DNA of 64,000 nt from NCBI RefSeq assembly GCF_014084125.1, contig NZ_CP048405.1:6510001-6574000 (forward strand), written 5' to 3'. The notes beneath the pieces were generated by a model that was given only the letters and a program-made list of their open reading frames with translations, did no database searches and had not been told where the DNA came from. Numbering within the stretch: the first letter of the stretch is position 1; each line of letters starts with the position of its first letter. The position numbers and the translations under genes are program-made. This DNA comes from Streptacidiphilus sp. PB12-B1b (lineage in GTDB: Bacteria > Actinomycetota > Actinomycetes > Streptomycetales > Streptomycetaceae). Below, in pieces: positions 41,491 to 50,498 of the stretch.

Positions 41491-41515
41491 TAACCGGAAG
41501 TACTAGTTCCGGTTA
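41491..41515. promoter_or_regulatory. Palindromic operator candidate upstream of immA-like gene
   Basis: TAACCGGAA-GTACTAG-TTCCGGTTA: perfect 9-bp arms. TACTAT at about 41516-41521 could be a -10 box, placing the palindrome over the -35 region of the 41598 gene. The surrounding 41246-41597 interval contains no gene. Confidence 0.6.
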
Positions 41516-41597
41516 ATACTATGTCCCGCCTTTGTTTGGCAGGATCTAGCCACTGATCCAGCGACAAGCTGTACGTACCGGTTGAGGGGGAGTTGCC

Positions 41598-42158
41598 ATG
41601 CCCTTGCCGCAGAGTGGCGAAATCACACTTCGCAGAGCCTGCGAGGAGCGAGTGGAAAGCCTCCATCTTCCACATCGCTTCACGACGCGCCAACTACGGG
41701 AGTCCATCGCTGAACTGCGGGGGAAGCCGATCGTTCTCCGGCCCCTCAGTACGCTCGGCTCGATTAAGGTCCCTTGCGGGGTAAGGCTGGAGAGCGTTGA
41801 TGCTGACTTCCTCTTCTACGAGGAGGCCACCTCCGTCCACCACCAGCGGCACATCCTGACGCACGAGTTGTGCCACGTGTTCTGCGACCACCCCGGAAGC
41901 CTGGAACTCAATCCCGCAACGGCGCGCGCTCTCGGAGTCAATCCCACGCTGGCATTGCGAATGTCGGGTCGCACCCAGTATTCGACGGCGGATGAGCGCG
42001 AAGCAGAAATGATGGCCACTGTCATCCGTCAGCGTATTTACCTGGACCGCGAATCTGCTTCCCGGGAACCGAAAAAGGGTGCCGATAGCTGGGATGCCCT
42101 TTTCTCCCAACCAATCAAGCACGTCAAGATCAAGAAAGGCTGGTTTCGTTCACGATGA
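41598..42158 (+). CDS. ImmA/IrrE-type metallopeptidase
   Basis: 186 residues. Zinc motif HILTHELCHVFCDH (HExxH, about residue 88) with the third ligand region DEREAEMMA 40 residues later, as in ImmA/IrrE peptidases that cleave partner XRE repressors to trigger mobile-element or stress responses. Two XRE regulators are encoded next to it. Its stop overlaps the start of the MAB_1171c gene. Confidence 0.85.
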   Translation: MPLPQSGEITLRRACEERVESLHLPHRFTTRQLRESIAELRGKPIVLRPLSTLGSIKVPCGVRLESVDADFLFYEEATSVHHQRHILTHELCHVFCDHPGSLELNPATARALGVNPTLALRMSGRTQYSTADEREAEMMATVIRQRIYLDRESASREPKKGADSWDALFSQPIKHVKIKKGWFRSR

Positions 42159-43351
42159 ATGCCCTTTTCCTCGGGATGGCTTTCGTTCTCGCGGCGGCTG
42201 CCGGCTACTGGATGCTTGGCCGAGGCAAACCCCGCCCGGCCGGAACCTGGGCGATGGGAAGCCTCCTCCTCTCCTTCGGCCTGGCCTTCGCCTCCTACGC
42301 CCCGGTGGTGCAGGACGCCGTCGGGGCGACGATCCCGCACGTGGCCCGTCTGTTGAGCAATTCCTTCGCGCTGATGGCTGCGACGTCCGTGGTGGCCTTG
42401 ATGATGCAGGTCAACTTGGAGCCCGACGACGCCCGCCGTCGAATCCACAGCTGCGTCGTGATTCTCGCGGCTTCGCTCATCGCGTTGACGGCGCTGTTCG
42501 CGTGGGAGCAGTTGGACCACGACTCCTCGCGGATTCACGCCCTCTACCTGCTGACCTTCGTCGGTTCGCTGACGTTCACGATCGTCGGCTTCCTCCGCCA
42601 AGCCCTACTCCAGGCGGGTACCGCCGTGCGAGGTAGCGTGACCGTGGGCTTGAGAACCGCGGCCGTCGGCTGCGTCTTCGCCTTGCTGTATGTCGCCTAC
42701 AAGACCACGGTGCTGGTCTCCTTGGGCTTGGGCTACCACCTCGCGTACGAGGGTGAGCGCTGCTCGTCGCTGGTGGCCGGCTCCTGTGCCTTCAGCGTCA
42801 CTGCCCCCGCGCTCGGAGTTCTGCTGATTCTCGTGGGCCTGACACTCCCTGCCGTGGTCTACCCCATCCAGCAGGCCCGGCGGCGACGCTGGGAGATGCG
42901 CTCGTTCGATCGGCTGGGTCCGCTGTGGCAGGACCTCACGGACGCCTCCCCCGAGATCATCCTGTCCGACGCCGACCTCGACCCGCGCACCGACGCCGAC
43001 TTCCGCCTCCAACGGCGCGTCATCGAAATCAGCGATGGCCTGCTCACCCTGCTCCCGTACCGCTCCCTGGAGGTGCAACTCGCCGCCCAGCGCGCCGTAG
43101 CCGCATCGTCGGACAGCGGAACCTCGACTGGGTCCGCCATCACCGAGGCTGCGGTCGTCACCGCAGCGCTTGCCGCCCTCCGTGCCAACCAGCCGCAACT
43201 TGTCCCGGCACCGGCCGATACAGGCACCGGGACCCGCGCCGCCGACCTGCGGGCCGAGACCGAGTGGCTTCTGCTGGTGGCGGACGCCTACGCGCACAGC
43301 GATCTCGTCCGTGTCACCAATGGCGGACACCCCGATCCCGTTGGAGCCTGA
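42155..43351 (+). CDS. MAB_1171c-family membrane protein
   Basis: 398 residues coupled to the peptidase gene. Seven or so transmembrane helices in the first 245 residues, then a cytoplasmic part with the family stretch RRRRWEMRSFDRLGPLWQDL and DFRLQRRVIEISDGLLTLLP. The family was named as putative transporters but its role is unknown; in streptomycetes it repeatedly occurs beside XRE, ImmA/IrrE and P450 genes, as here. Confidence 0.8.
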   Translation: MNALFLGMAFVLAAAAGYWMLGRGKPRPAGTWAMGSLLLSFGLAFASYAPVVQDAVGATIPHVARLLSNSFALMAATSVVALMMQVNLEPDDARRRIHSCVVILAASLIALTALFAWEQLDHDSSRIHALYLLTFVGSLTFTIVGFLRQALLQAGTAVRGSVTVGLRTAAVGCVFALLYVAYKTTVLVSLGLGYHLAYEGERCSSLVAGSCAFSVTAPALGVLLILVGLTLPAVVYPIQQARRRRWEMRSFDRLGPLWQDLTDASPEIILSDADLDPRTDADFRLQRRVIEISDGLLTLLPYRSLEVQLAAQRAVAASSDSGTSTGSAITEAAVVTAALAALRANQPQLVPAPADTGTGTRAADLRAETEWLLLVADAYAHSDLVRVTNGGHPDPVGA

Positions 43352-43355
43352 CCCC

Positions 43356-44528
43356 ATGGAACCGACCCAGGACCCGCGCTTCCTTCAAGATCCCTATCCG
43401 ACCCTCGCCCGGATGCGCTCCGCCTGCCCCGTGCAAGCGCTCGCCGACGCCAAGGGCCGCACCAGCTACCTGGTCACCGGCTACAACGAGGCTCGGCAGG
43501 CGCTGGCCGACCCCCGGTTGTCGAAGGACACCAGCGCCTTCTTCGCTGACAAGCCCAGCAACCGCCGTCTACACGCCGCGGTGTCGCAGTCGATGCTGGC
43601 CAGCGACCCTCCACAGCACACCCGCCTGCGCCAGCTGGTGACCAAGGCGTTCACGACCGGAGCCGTTGTGCGGATGCGTCCGTTCATCGCCCAGGTCACC
43701 GACACGCTGCTGGACCGCTGGCCCCGTGGCGGCCAGGTCGACTTCGTCGCCGACTTGGCCGTGCCGCTGCCCGTCATCGTGATCTGCGAGCTGCTCGGAG
43801 TGCCCGAGCACCACCGGCTCGATGTCCAGCGCTGGTCCGCAGAGCTGTTCGCAGCGGGAAAACCCGAAGTCATCGATGCCGCTTCACATGCGATGGCCGA
43901 CTACATGACCAGCCTGATAGCCGCCAAGCGTCGGCACCCAGGCGACTCTCTCCTCGACCGGCTCATCGCTGCGCGAGATGGCGACGACCACCTGAGCGAG
44001 GAGGAACTGGTGTCCCTGGCGGTGCTACTACTCGTCGCGGGCCACGAGACCACCACGAACTTCCTCGGCAACGCCCTGCTGGCACTGCTCCAGAACCCCG
44101 ACGAGCTGAACCGGCTGCGCCAGCGCCCGAGCGACCTCCCTACTGCCCTGGACGAGCTGCTGCGGTTCGACGCGCCCGTCAGCACGGCCACCTTCCGGTT
44201 CACCACCAAAGCCCTCACCCTCGGCGCTATCGAGATCCCGGCCGGCGTACCGGTCCTAGTCGCCCTCGGGGCAGCCAACCGGGACCCAGGGCGGTTTCCG
44301 TCGCCCGACCAGCTAGACCTCGACCGGGACACTGCCTCCCATCTCAGCTTCGGCCACGGCATTCACCGCTGCATCGGAGCGCCCCTGGCCAAGGCCGAGG
44401 CAGAGATCGCGCTGCTTGCGGTCCTGTCCCGATTCCCCGGGATCCGTCTCGCCACCCCGACCGACCAACTCGACTGGCGGCGGACTCGCCTGGTGCGTGG
44501 GCTCACTTCCCTTCCCGTCTGCCTGTGA
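43356..44528 (+). CDS. Cytochrome P450
   Basis: 390 residues from ATG 43356 (GGAG nine bases upstream); ATG 43320 in frame would overlap the preceding gene. Soluble bacterial P450: I-helix AGHETT (about 227), ExxR in DELLRFDAP, and the heme loop FGHGIHRCIGAPLA with the axial Cys at about 339. MMonooxygenase for an unknown small molecule; dependent on external ferredoxin, none of which is encoded nearby. Third gene of the ImmA/MAB_1171c unit; P450 genes follow this pair in many streptomycetes. Confidence 0.9.
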   Translation: MEPTQDPRFLQDPYPTLARMRSACPVQALADAKGRTSYLVTGYNEARQALADPRLSKDTSAFFADKPSNRRLHAAVSQSMLASDPPQHTRLRQLVTKAFTTGAVVRMRPFIAQVTDTLLDRWPRGGQVDFVADLAVPLPVIVICELLGVPEHHRLDVQRWSAELFAAGKPEVIDAASHAMADYMTSLIAAKRRHPGDSLLDRLIAARDGDDHLSEEELVSLAVLLLVAGHETTTNFLGNALLALLQNPDELNRLRQRPSDLPTALDELLRFDAPVSTATFRFTTKALTLGAIEIPAGVPVLVALGAANRDPGRFPSPDQLDLDRDTASHLSFGHGIHRCIGAPLAKAEAEIALLAVLSRFPGIRLATPTDQLDWRRTRLVRGLTSLPVCL

Positions 44529-44807
44529 TCGGCCGACACGCCGGTCAGGGTAGGTATGCCGGCCCGCGACTCGACCGGGTGCAGTCGGACAGCCTCTTCC
44601 GACCTGCCAGCGGTTAGCAGGCATGGCTGACCGGGATTCGTAGATGTCGGCGGGCGCGGCCCGAGCTGTACCGCGTCGTGCTCAACAGCAGCGGGCTCGC
44701 CGACGCGCGGCCCTGAACACGGCGTCGGGGCCGTGAAGCATCAGCGCGTGAACGGCGCTGAGCGTCCGGGCGCCGGTCCCCGGGGGTCGCGGTTGATCCT
44801 GGTCCGG

Positions 44808-45563
44808 TCAGAGGTGATACGCGGTACGTTGCTGGAGGTGCTGGCGTGCCTGGTCGAGGTCGGCGGGGGTGTCGACGGCGGGGCCGCCGTCGCGGGTGCG
44901 CAGCAGCCGGACCCGGTGTCCGTGTTCGATCAGGCGCAGCATCTCTACAGATTCGGCCTGTTCGAGGGGGCCTTGGGGTAGTGCCGCGAAAGTGAGAAGG
45001 GCGCTGCCGGTCATGGCGTAGAGGCCGAGTTGCCGCAGGTAGCCGGGGTGCGATCCGCGGGCGAAGGGTATGGGGAGGCGGGAGAACATCAGGACGTTGT
45101 TCTCGCTGTCGCCGACGGCTTTGACGATGTTGGGGTCGTTGATGTCTTCAGGGTGGTCGATTGGGGTGCAGGCGTTGACGGCGTCGGCGCCCAGCGGGTC
45201 GTGGGCCAGGGCGTGGGAGACGGCGTCGATGGCGGCGGGGTCGATGAAGGGTTCGTCACCCTGGACGTTGATGTAGCCGTCGGCGGTGAGCTGTTGGGCG
45301 GCCTGGGCGACGCGGTCGGTGCCGGTGGCGCAGGGGCCGGTGAGGACGCAGGGCACGTCGTAGGTCTCGCACGCCTTGGCGATGCGCTGGTCGTCGGTGG
45401 CCACGACGGCGCCGACGATGAGCTTGGCCTGGAGGCAGCGCTGGTGGACGTGCCAGAACAGGGGGTGGCCGCCGAGGTCGGCCATGGGCTTGCCGGGGAA
45501 GCGGGTGGAGCCCCAGCGGGCGGGGATGATCGCCAGGTGGTCCGGCGCCTGGGCGGCGCTCAT
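44808..45563 (-). CDS. KdsB-like CTP:sugar-acid cytidylyltransferase
   Basis: 251 residues, normal length. IPARWGSTRFPGKPMADLGG (nucleotide loop), NVQGDEPFIDP and HPEDINDPNIVKA are the KdsB pattern for activating a 3-deoxy-octulosonate-like sugar with CTP. Kdo itself belongs to Gram-negative lipopolysaccharide, so in an actinomycete the enzyme more likely activates a related sugar acid for a natural product. Last gene of the minus-strand operon; its ATG overlaps the epimerase stop (ATGA). Confidence 0.85.
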   Translation of the reverse strand: MSAAQAPDHLAIIPARWGSTRFPGKPMADLGGHPLFWHVHQRCLQAKLIVGAVVATDDQRIAKACETYDVPCVLTGPCATGTDRVAQAAQQLTADGYINVQGDEPFIDPAAIDAVSHALAHDPLGADAVNACTPIDHPEDINDPNIVKAVGDSENNVLMFSRLPIPFARGSHPGYLRQLGLYAMTGSALLTFAALPQGPLEQAESVEMLRLIEHGHRVRLLRTRDGGPAVDTPADLDQARQHLQQRTAYHL

Positions 45564-46534
45564 GCGGCGGCCGGCTGGTGGCGGGCGACCAGGGCGTTGA
45601 GCTGCTCGCGCATACCGGTCCGCAGGTCCGTCATGGGCGTCCAGGAGAGGAGTTGCTTGGCGCGGGTGCGGTCGGCGCAGGTGCTGGGGATGTCGCCGTC
45701 GCGGGTGCCCTGGGCCTGGAGGTCGATCGCCTGTCCGGTGAGCTGTTCGGCCAGGGCGATGATCTCGTGCAGGGAGGTGTTGGCGCTGCTGCCGACGTTG
45801 ATGACGAGGTTGGCCTCCTCGGTGGTCGCGGCGGCGATGGTGGCGGCCACGGCGTCGGTGACGTAGGTGAAGTCACGGCGCTGGTGCCCGTCGCCGTACA
45901 GGCGCAGGGGCTGGCCGGTGGCGGCGGCGTGCAGGGCGCGGTGGATGAACATATCGGTTCGCTGGCGGGGGCCGTAGACGGTGAAGTACCGCAGGGCGAC
46001 GACGGTGGTGGCGCTGCCGTGCCGGGCGGCGTGGGCCAGGCTGAGCTGTTCCTCGGCGAGTTTGGTCACCGCGTAGGGGGAGGCGGGGGCGGGGTGGTCG
46101 CTCTCGATGCTGGGCAGGCCGTCGGTGACGCCGTAGACGCTGGAGGAGGAGGCGACGACCACACGCGGCACGCGCATCGCGGTGGCGGTGTCCATCAGGC
46201 GCTGGGTGGCAAGGACGTTGGCGTCGATGTACTCGCTGAACTGCGGTCCCCAGGAGGGGCGGACGCCGGGGATGCCGGCGAGGTGGAAGACGGCGTCGGC
46301 GTCCAGGAGGAGCGGTTGCAGGGCGCAGTCGCGCAGGTCGGCGGTGACGGGGTGGTAGCCGGGGCGGCCGTGCAGGGGGGCGAGGTTGGCGGCGGCGGCC
46401 GGGTCGTTGTGGTCGCGCTTGTCGACGGCGATGACGGTGGTGCCGTTGTTCAGCAGGGCGTCGGTCAGGTGGGAGCCGATGAAGCCGGCGGCTCCGGTGA
46501 CCACGACCCTGCGGGGGCTGGTGCTGCTGTTCAC
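45560..46534 (-). CDS. NAD-dependent nucleotide-sugar epimerase/dehydratase
   Basis: 324 residues from GTG 46534. Extended SDR: VTGAAGFIGSH (NAD loop), SSSSVYG, and the catalytic YAVTK about residue 152; GDGHQRRDFTYVTD is the family sugar-nucleotide loop. Likely a UDP-sugar 4-epimerase or a related dehydratase that supplies a sugar to the operon's glycosyltransferases. Coupled to the cytidylyltransferase gene. Confidence 0.85.
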   Translation of the reverse strand: MNSSTSPRRVVVTGAAGFIGSHLTDALLNNGTTVIAVDKRDHNDPAAAANLAPLHGRPGYHPVTADLRDCALQPLLLDADAVFHLAGIPGVRPSWGPQFSEYIDANVLATQRLMDTATAMRVPRVVVASSSSVYGVTDGLPSIESDHPAPASPYAVTKLAEEQLSLAHAARHGSATTVVALRYFTVYGPRQRTDMFIHRALHAAATGQPLRLYGDGHQRRDFTYVTDAVAATIAAATTEEANLVINVGSSANTSLHEIIALAEQLTGQAIDLQAQGTRDGDIPSTCADRTRAKQLLSWTPMTDLRTGMREQLNALVARHQPAAA

Positions 46535-46566
46535 GTGATTTCTCCGATCGAGTAGTGGGTGCGCGG

Positions 46567-47406
46567 TCACATGAGGCGGTCGAGCAGGGCGGTGCCGTAG
46601 TGGTGGAGGGTCTGGTCGCCACTCTCGTGTCCGCGGACCAGGGCGGTGGCGGCCTCGTAGGCGCCGAAGGTGTGCAGGACGGCGCTCTCGGCGGCGGTGG
46701 GTGTGCCGTAGCCGCGGTGGAAGGCGTCGCGCAGGTGCGGGGAGGTGGGCCAGTGCCGGTGGTGCAGGCGGGCGAGGTCGCGCAGGCGGGCGTCGGGTCG
46801 CATGTGCTCGAAGTCGACGACGGCCAGTCCGGTGGTCGCTGACCAGCACCAGTTGCGGGGCTGGTAGTCCAAGTGGCAGGCAGCAGCTTCGAGTTCGGCC
46901 TCGGCCAGGTCGGCTGCGGCGGCGTGCAGGAACGCGCGGCTGGCGGCGCTGGTCAGGCCGGCATGGTGGGCGCGGTCGGCCCAGCCGGTGAGCCTGAGCG
47001 CGAGCTGTCGGCCGAGTTCGGACGTCAGCGGGGTCAGGGTGGCGGCGTGCAGGGCGCGAAGGGCAGTGCCGGCCGCCTCGTAGATCCGGGGCTGGTCCGG
47101 GTGGTCCAGGGGCAGGGCGGTGACAGGGGTGCCGGGTACTTCGCTCAGGAGCAGGGTGCGGCTCGCCTCGTGGTGGGCCACCAGGGCGGGGACTTTCGCG
47201 CCGACGTGGTGCGACCAGCTGGTGTAGGCGCGCAGTTCCTGGGCGAAGCGTCCGGGCTGCTGGTGCTGCTTGGCGTAGAAGCCCCGGCCCTGGGCGTCGG
47301 TCAGGTGCAGGATGCGCTCGGGCAGGCGCGGGTCGGGGTGGACGGTGACCTCGCCGGCGACGATGCGGGCCAGTTCCAGGCGGGGGTCGGTCAGCGAGGT
47401 GGTCAC
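46567..47406 (-). CDS. APH-fold phosphotransferase
   Basis: 279 residues from GTG 47406. Kinase motifs of the aminoglycoside/choline phosphotransferase fold: FYAKQHQQ (Lys for ATP), the Brenner-type loop ACHLDYQPRNWCWS and VVDFEHMRPD (metal Asp). It probably phosphorylates a hydroxyl of a sugar or nucleoside intermediate; antibiotic self-resistance is a second possibility. The start overlaps the phosphatase stop. Confidence 0.78.
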   Translation of the reverse strand: MTTSLTDPRLELARIVAGEVTVHPDPRLPERILHLTDAQGRGFYAKQHQQPGRFAQELRAYTSWSHHVGAKVPALVAHHEASRTLLLSEVPGTPVTALPLDHPDQPRIYEAAGTALRALHAATLTPLTSELGRQLALRLTGWADRAHHAGLTSAASRAFLHAAAADLAEAELEAAACHLDYQPRNWCWSATTGLAVVDFEHMRPDARLRDLARLHHRHWPTSPHLRDAFHRGYGTPTAAESAVLHTFGAYEAATALVRGHESGDQTLHHYGTALLDRLM

Positions 47407-48047
47407 GGCTGCGCCTCCCCAAGGTGGGCGGTGTCGTTGTGCCGCTCCAGCAGCCAGCGCCGCTGGCCGCGGGTGTTGCGGTGGTGCTGCCAGCGGGTGA
47501 GGGAGGCGTGGTCGACGGTGAAGCCGACCGCAGCCTGGTCGACCGGGCCGAGGAGCAGGGTGTGCAGGGCCTGGACGCTCTCGCCGTGGACCGCCAGCAG
47601 GACGCGCTTGGCACGGTGCTGCTCGATGAGCTGGTCGAAGGCGAGGCCGGCGCGGTGGAGGTAGCCGTTCCAGGTGTCGGAGCCCTCGGCCCAGGGCTGG
47701 TCGGGGCGGGCGTGGGGGCCGCCGCCGTGCTGGTCCTTGACGGTGCGCCAGGGCTGGCCGTCGGCGGCGCCGTGCACCGGGCCGTCCAGGACCGGCTCCA
47801 CCGTCAGCGGCAGCTTGAGCGCGCCCGCGAGGATCTGCCCGGTCTGGCGCAGCCGCAGGCGCGGGCCGGCCAGCAGGACGTCGAACGGGCGCTCGGCGTG
47901 TTCGGCGGCCAGGCGGCGCGCGGCGCGTTCGACCTGGGCGGTGCCCTGGTCGGTCAGGCCGGTGCAGGTGAGCGGGCCGCCGACGACGCCGTCGCGGTTG
48001 CACTGGGCCTGGCCGTGGCGCAGCAGGACGAGTTCGGTCTCGATCAC
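47403..48047 (-). CDS. Histidine phosphatase
   Basis: 214 residues, GTG start. LLRHGQAQCN (catalytic RHG), a Glu-containing middle and VHGESVQAL (second His) are the phosphoglycerate-mutase-like fold. It would remove a phosphate from a pathway intermediate. The neighbouring kinases suggest a phosphorylate-then-dephosphorylate strategy. Overlaps both neighbours by four bases. Confidence 0.82.
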   Translation of the reverse strand: MIETELVLLRHGQAQCNRDGVVGGPLTCTGLTDQGTAQVERAARRLAAEHAERPFDVLLAGPRLRLRQTGQILAGALKLPLTVEPVLDGPVHGAADGQPWRTVKDQHGGGPHARPDQPWAEGSDTWNGYLHRAGLAFDQLIEQHRAKRVLLAVHGESVQALHTLLLGPVDQAAVGFTVDHASLTRWQHHRNTRGQRRWLLERHNDTAHLGEAQP

Positions 48048-48802
48048 GGGGTACTCCCGGAGGCGGGCTGCGCCGGACGCGGCGCATACGGGTAGTGGGG
48101 GCGGTCGTGGTACGGCGCGGTGAGGGCTTGGTGCAGTTGCAGGTGTCCGACCAGGGCGTCCCCGCTCACGGTCAGTCCCGGGCCGTAGCGGCTGGCGGCG
48201 GCGTTGTAGGCGTCGCGGGCGGCGTGGAGGCGTGCGGGGGACAGGCGGCCGTGGGCCAGGGCGAGGGTGTGCAGCAGCTTGGCCAGGTCGTAGCCGAAGG
48301 GGGCCAGGGTGAGGTCGTCGAAGTCGACGGTGCGCACCTCGCCGGCGGCGGTCAGCAGGAAGTTGCGGGGGTTGCTGTCCTTGTAGAACGCCGCCGGTCC
48401 GGTGGCGGTGGCCTCCAGCGTGCGCAGGAGCCGCAGCAGCGAGCCGTCGGCGGGCAGGTACCCGCTCTCGGCCCGGCGGCGCAGCGCCTCCTGCCGGGTG
48501 TGGAGGTAGTCCGGCATCCGGCTGTCACCGGCCCGCCAGGGCTGGTCGAGTCGGGCGCCGCGCAGCTCGACCGCCCACGCCCGGCCGTGAACGCCGCCGA
48601 GCAGGGCGGCCAACTGCGGCAGGTCGCTGGGGTGCGCGTGACGCCCTGGCAGGGGCTCGAAGTCCAGGCTGGTGTTACGTACGTCCAGCAGCAGAGGCAG
48701 CCCCAGCTCCGGGGCCTTCTTCCAGAGCCAGAAGTAGTTGCGCACCGCCGTCTCGCGCTGTGCCCTGCTGGTGTACTGCTTGGTGAACGGCACCTGGTTC
48801 AC
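48044..48802 (-). CDS. Second APH-like phosphotransferase
   Basis: 252 residues, GTG start. AAFYKDSNPRNFLL and RTVDFDDLTLAPFGYDLAKL are the catalytic and metal loops of the APH/choline-kinase fold; the usual His of HxD is replaced by Tyr-Lys-Asp, as in some divergent members. The N-terminal lobe is short. Role in the pathway or self-protection is open. Confidence 0.7.
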   Translation of the reverse strand: MNQVPFTKQYTSRAQRETAVRNYFWLWKKAPELGLPLLLDVRNTSLDFEPLPGRHAHPSDLPQLAALLGGVHGRAWAVELRGARLDQPWRAGDSRMPDYLHTRQEALRRRAESGYLPADGSLLRLLRTLEATATGPAAFYKDSNPRNFLLTAAGEVRTVDFDDLTLAPFGYDLAKLLHTLALAHGRLSPARLHAARDAYNAAASRYGPGLTVSGDALVGHLQLHQALTAPYHDRPHYPYAPRPAQPASGSTP

Positions 48803-48836
48803 CGGCCCGCCTCTGTCCCGGCGGCAGGGCGAAGGG

Positions 48837-49340
48837 TCAGCCGGGGGTGACCTGGGCCAGCCAGCGCTGGGCGCCTCGGCGGCTGGTCAGCACCACCACC
48901 TGAGCGTGCGGCGCGTGCTCGTGGACCTTGGCCAGTACCCGGGGCCGCATGCTGCGGCGGTAGCCCAGGACGTACTTGATCAGCCCCCAGTGGATGCGGT
49001 TGTGCACCCCGTTGCCCTTGTGGCCGCTGCCGTGGCGGAGCTGGCGTCCGAGCAGGCCGCGCAGGCACGCCAGGGTGGAGACGTCCATCAGCACCACGGT
49101 GTCGCAGGCCGCGAGCCGGATCGGCAGGGTGGAGTTGTAGTTCCCGTCGATCACCCAGCGCGGCTGGGCGACCAGCTCCTGCTGCCGCTGGGCGAACTTC
49201 TCCTTCGGCAGCTCGTTCCAGTCGTCGTCGTAGAACACCGCGTCCAGGTGCGTGACCGGCGCGTTCAGCCGTTCGGCGAGCAGCCGGGCGAGGTGGGACT
49301 TGCCGGAGCCGGAGCAGCCGACGATCGAGACCTTGTTCAC
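48837..49340 (-). CDS. P-loop nucleotide/small-molecule kinase
   Basis: 167 residues from GTG 49340. Walker A SIVGCSGSGKSHLARLLAE at the N-terminus, then HLDAVFYDDDWNELP and WVIDGNYNSTL, the pattern of small adenylate-kinase-like (FlaR/topology-modulation-type) kinases. Could phosphorylate a hydroxymethylated nucleotide or sugar. Belongs to the same operon though separated by 90 bases from the glycosyltransferase upstream. Confidence 0.72.
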   Translation of the reverse strand: MNKVSIVGCSGSGKSHLARLLAERLNAPVTHLDAVFYDDDWNELPKEKFAQRQQELVAQPRWVIDGNYNSTLPIRLAACDTVVLMDVSTLACLRGLLGRQLRHGSGHKGNGVHNRIHWGLIKYVLGYRRSMRPRVLAKVHEHAPHAQVVVLTSRRGAQRWLAQVTPG

Positions 49341-49430
49341 GATTCTCCACGGTAGCGGGGTGGGACGGGGCGGCAGGGCTGCTCGCCCCGTTGTGCACAA
49401 CTGCGGTCGGAGCCTGCTGGTTCGGGGGCC

Positions 49431-50498
49431 TCATGCCGTCACCCGCCAAAGGCTCGGTGTGGCGGCGCTCCCGGCGGGCCGGCGCAGCAGCCGGTCGAGG
49501 GTGGCGGCCTGGGTGCTCAGGCGGAACAGCTCCAGCCGGTCCAGGCAGGCGCTGATCAGCTCGGCGTGCTCGTCGGTGCCTTCGATCTTTCGCAGCCACG
49601 CCAGCTTGTCCCGCACGTGGGCGCCGGAGTGGACGATCAGCGGGCGGGGCACGAACAGGTGCGCGCCGGAGATGTCCGCCGGGGCCAGCGGAAGGCAGCC
49701 GGCCAGCACCGCCTCGAAGATCCGCTGCGTCATCTGCCCGGCCGTGGCGTAGCGCTCGGGCAGCAGCAGCACGGTGGCCAGCGAGCGCCGGTGCAGGGAG
49801 TCGACCTCGCTGAACGGCATTCGGCCGGTGAAGCGCAGGCCGGGCCAGCGGTCGGTGTCGGTCCACTTCCCGGCGACCTGGTGGTGGACGTCGGCCGCGG
49901 CGGGCGCGAAGTAGCGGGAGAACGCGGCGTCGCGCTCGTACTGGTTTCCGGCGTAGGTCAGGGTGATGGGGCGCGGCAGGGCTGCCAGGGCCTGCGGGTC
50001 GGCGGCGTCCAGCAGACGGTCGTCGGCGGGGAAGAGGAGGCGGTGCGCGCCGGGGGTCACGGTCAGGGAGGCTTCGCAGACGGTGACGGCCCGTGCCCGG
50101 CGCCAGTGGCTGTCGGCGGGCAGCTTGCGGTCCTTGTCCCAGATGATGGTGGGCAGTTGTCGGTCGGCGGTGTAGTGGGCGAGGAGGTCGTCCTGCCGTT
50201 GCAGGTCGCAGGTGTGGCCCGGCGAACCGCACACGGTGGTGTTGCGGCCGGGGATCGGCCAGCGCCACTCCAGCACCAGCGCGTCCAGCGCCGGGAACCC
50301 GGCCGGGTCAAAGCGGAACGCCTCCCCGGGCGCGGGGTCGTGGGCCTCGGCGCGGTCGCGGTCGGCCTGGAGCAGCACCAGGTCGTGGCCGTGGCCGGCG
50401 AGGGCGTCGAGGAGGGGGCGGCGGTGGCTGCGTCCGCCGTCGGGGGTGTCGGTGATGCCGTTGCCCAGGAAGCCCCAGCAGCTGTATCCGATCCTCAT
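49431..50498 (-). CDS. Glycosyltransferase-like protein
   Basis: 355 residues from ATG 50498, overlapping the carbamoyltransferase stop. MRIGYSCWGFLGNGITDTPD at the start and ERYATAGQMTQRIFEAVLAG CLPLAP near the C-terminus, the latter resembling the nucleotide-sugar-binding E-rich helix of GT-B (GT4-type) enzymes. Would transfer a sugar, perhaps from the epimerase product. Exact GT family uncertain. Confidence 0.65.
   Translation of the reverse strand: MRIGYSCWGFLGNGITDTPDGGRSHRRPLLDALAGHGHDLVLLQADRDRAEAHDPAPGEAFRFDPAGFPALDALVLEWRWPIPGRNTTVCGSPGHTCDLQRQDDLLAHYTADRQLPTIIWDKDRKLPADSHWRRARAVTVCEASLTVTPGAHRLLFPADDRLLDAADPQALAALPRPITLTYAGNQYERDAAFSRYFAPAAADVHHQVAGKWTDTDRWPGLRFTGRMPFSEVDSLHRRSLATVLLLPERYATAGQMTQRIFEAVLAGCLPLAPADISGAHLFVPRPLIVHSGAHVRDKLAWLRKIEGTDEHAELISACLDRLELFRLSTQAATLDRLLRRPAGSAATPSLWRVTA

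Noticed and set aside
44529..44807. Possible gene between P450 and the KdsB-like gene
   Set aside because: No frame with codon bias or start signal; only a weak GTCGGA/TCCGAC hairpin that could end one of the converging transcripts.
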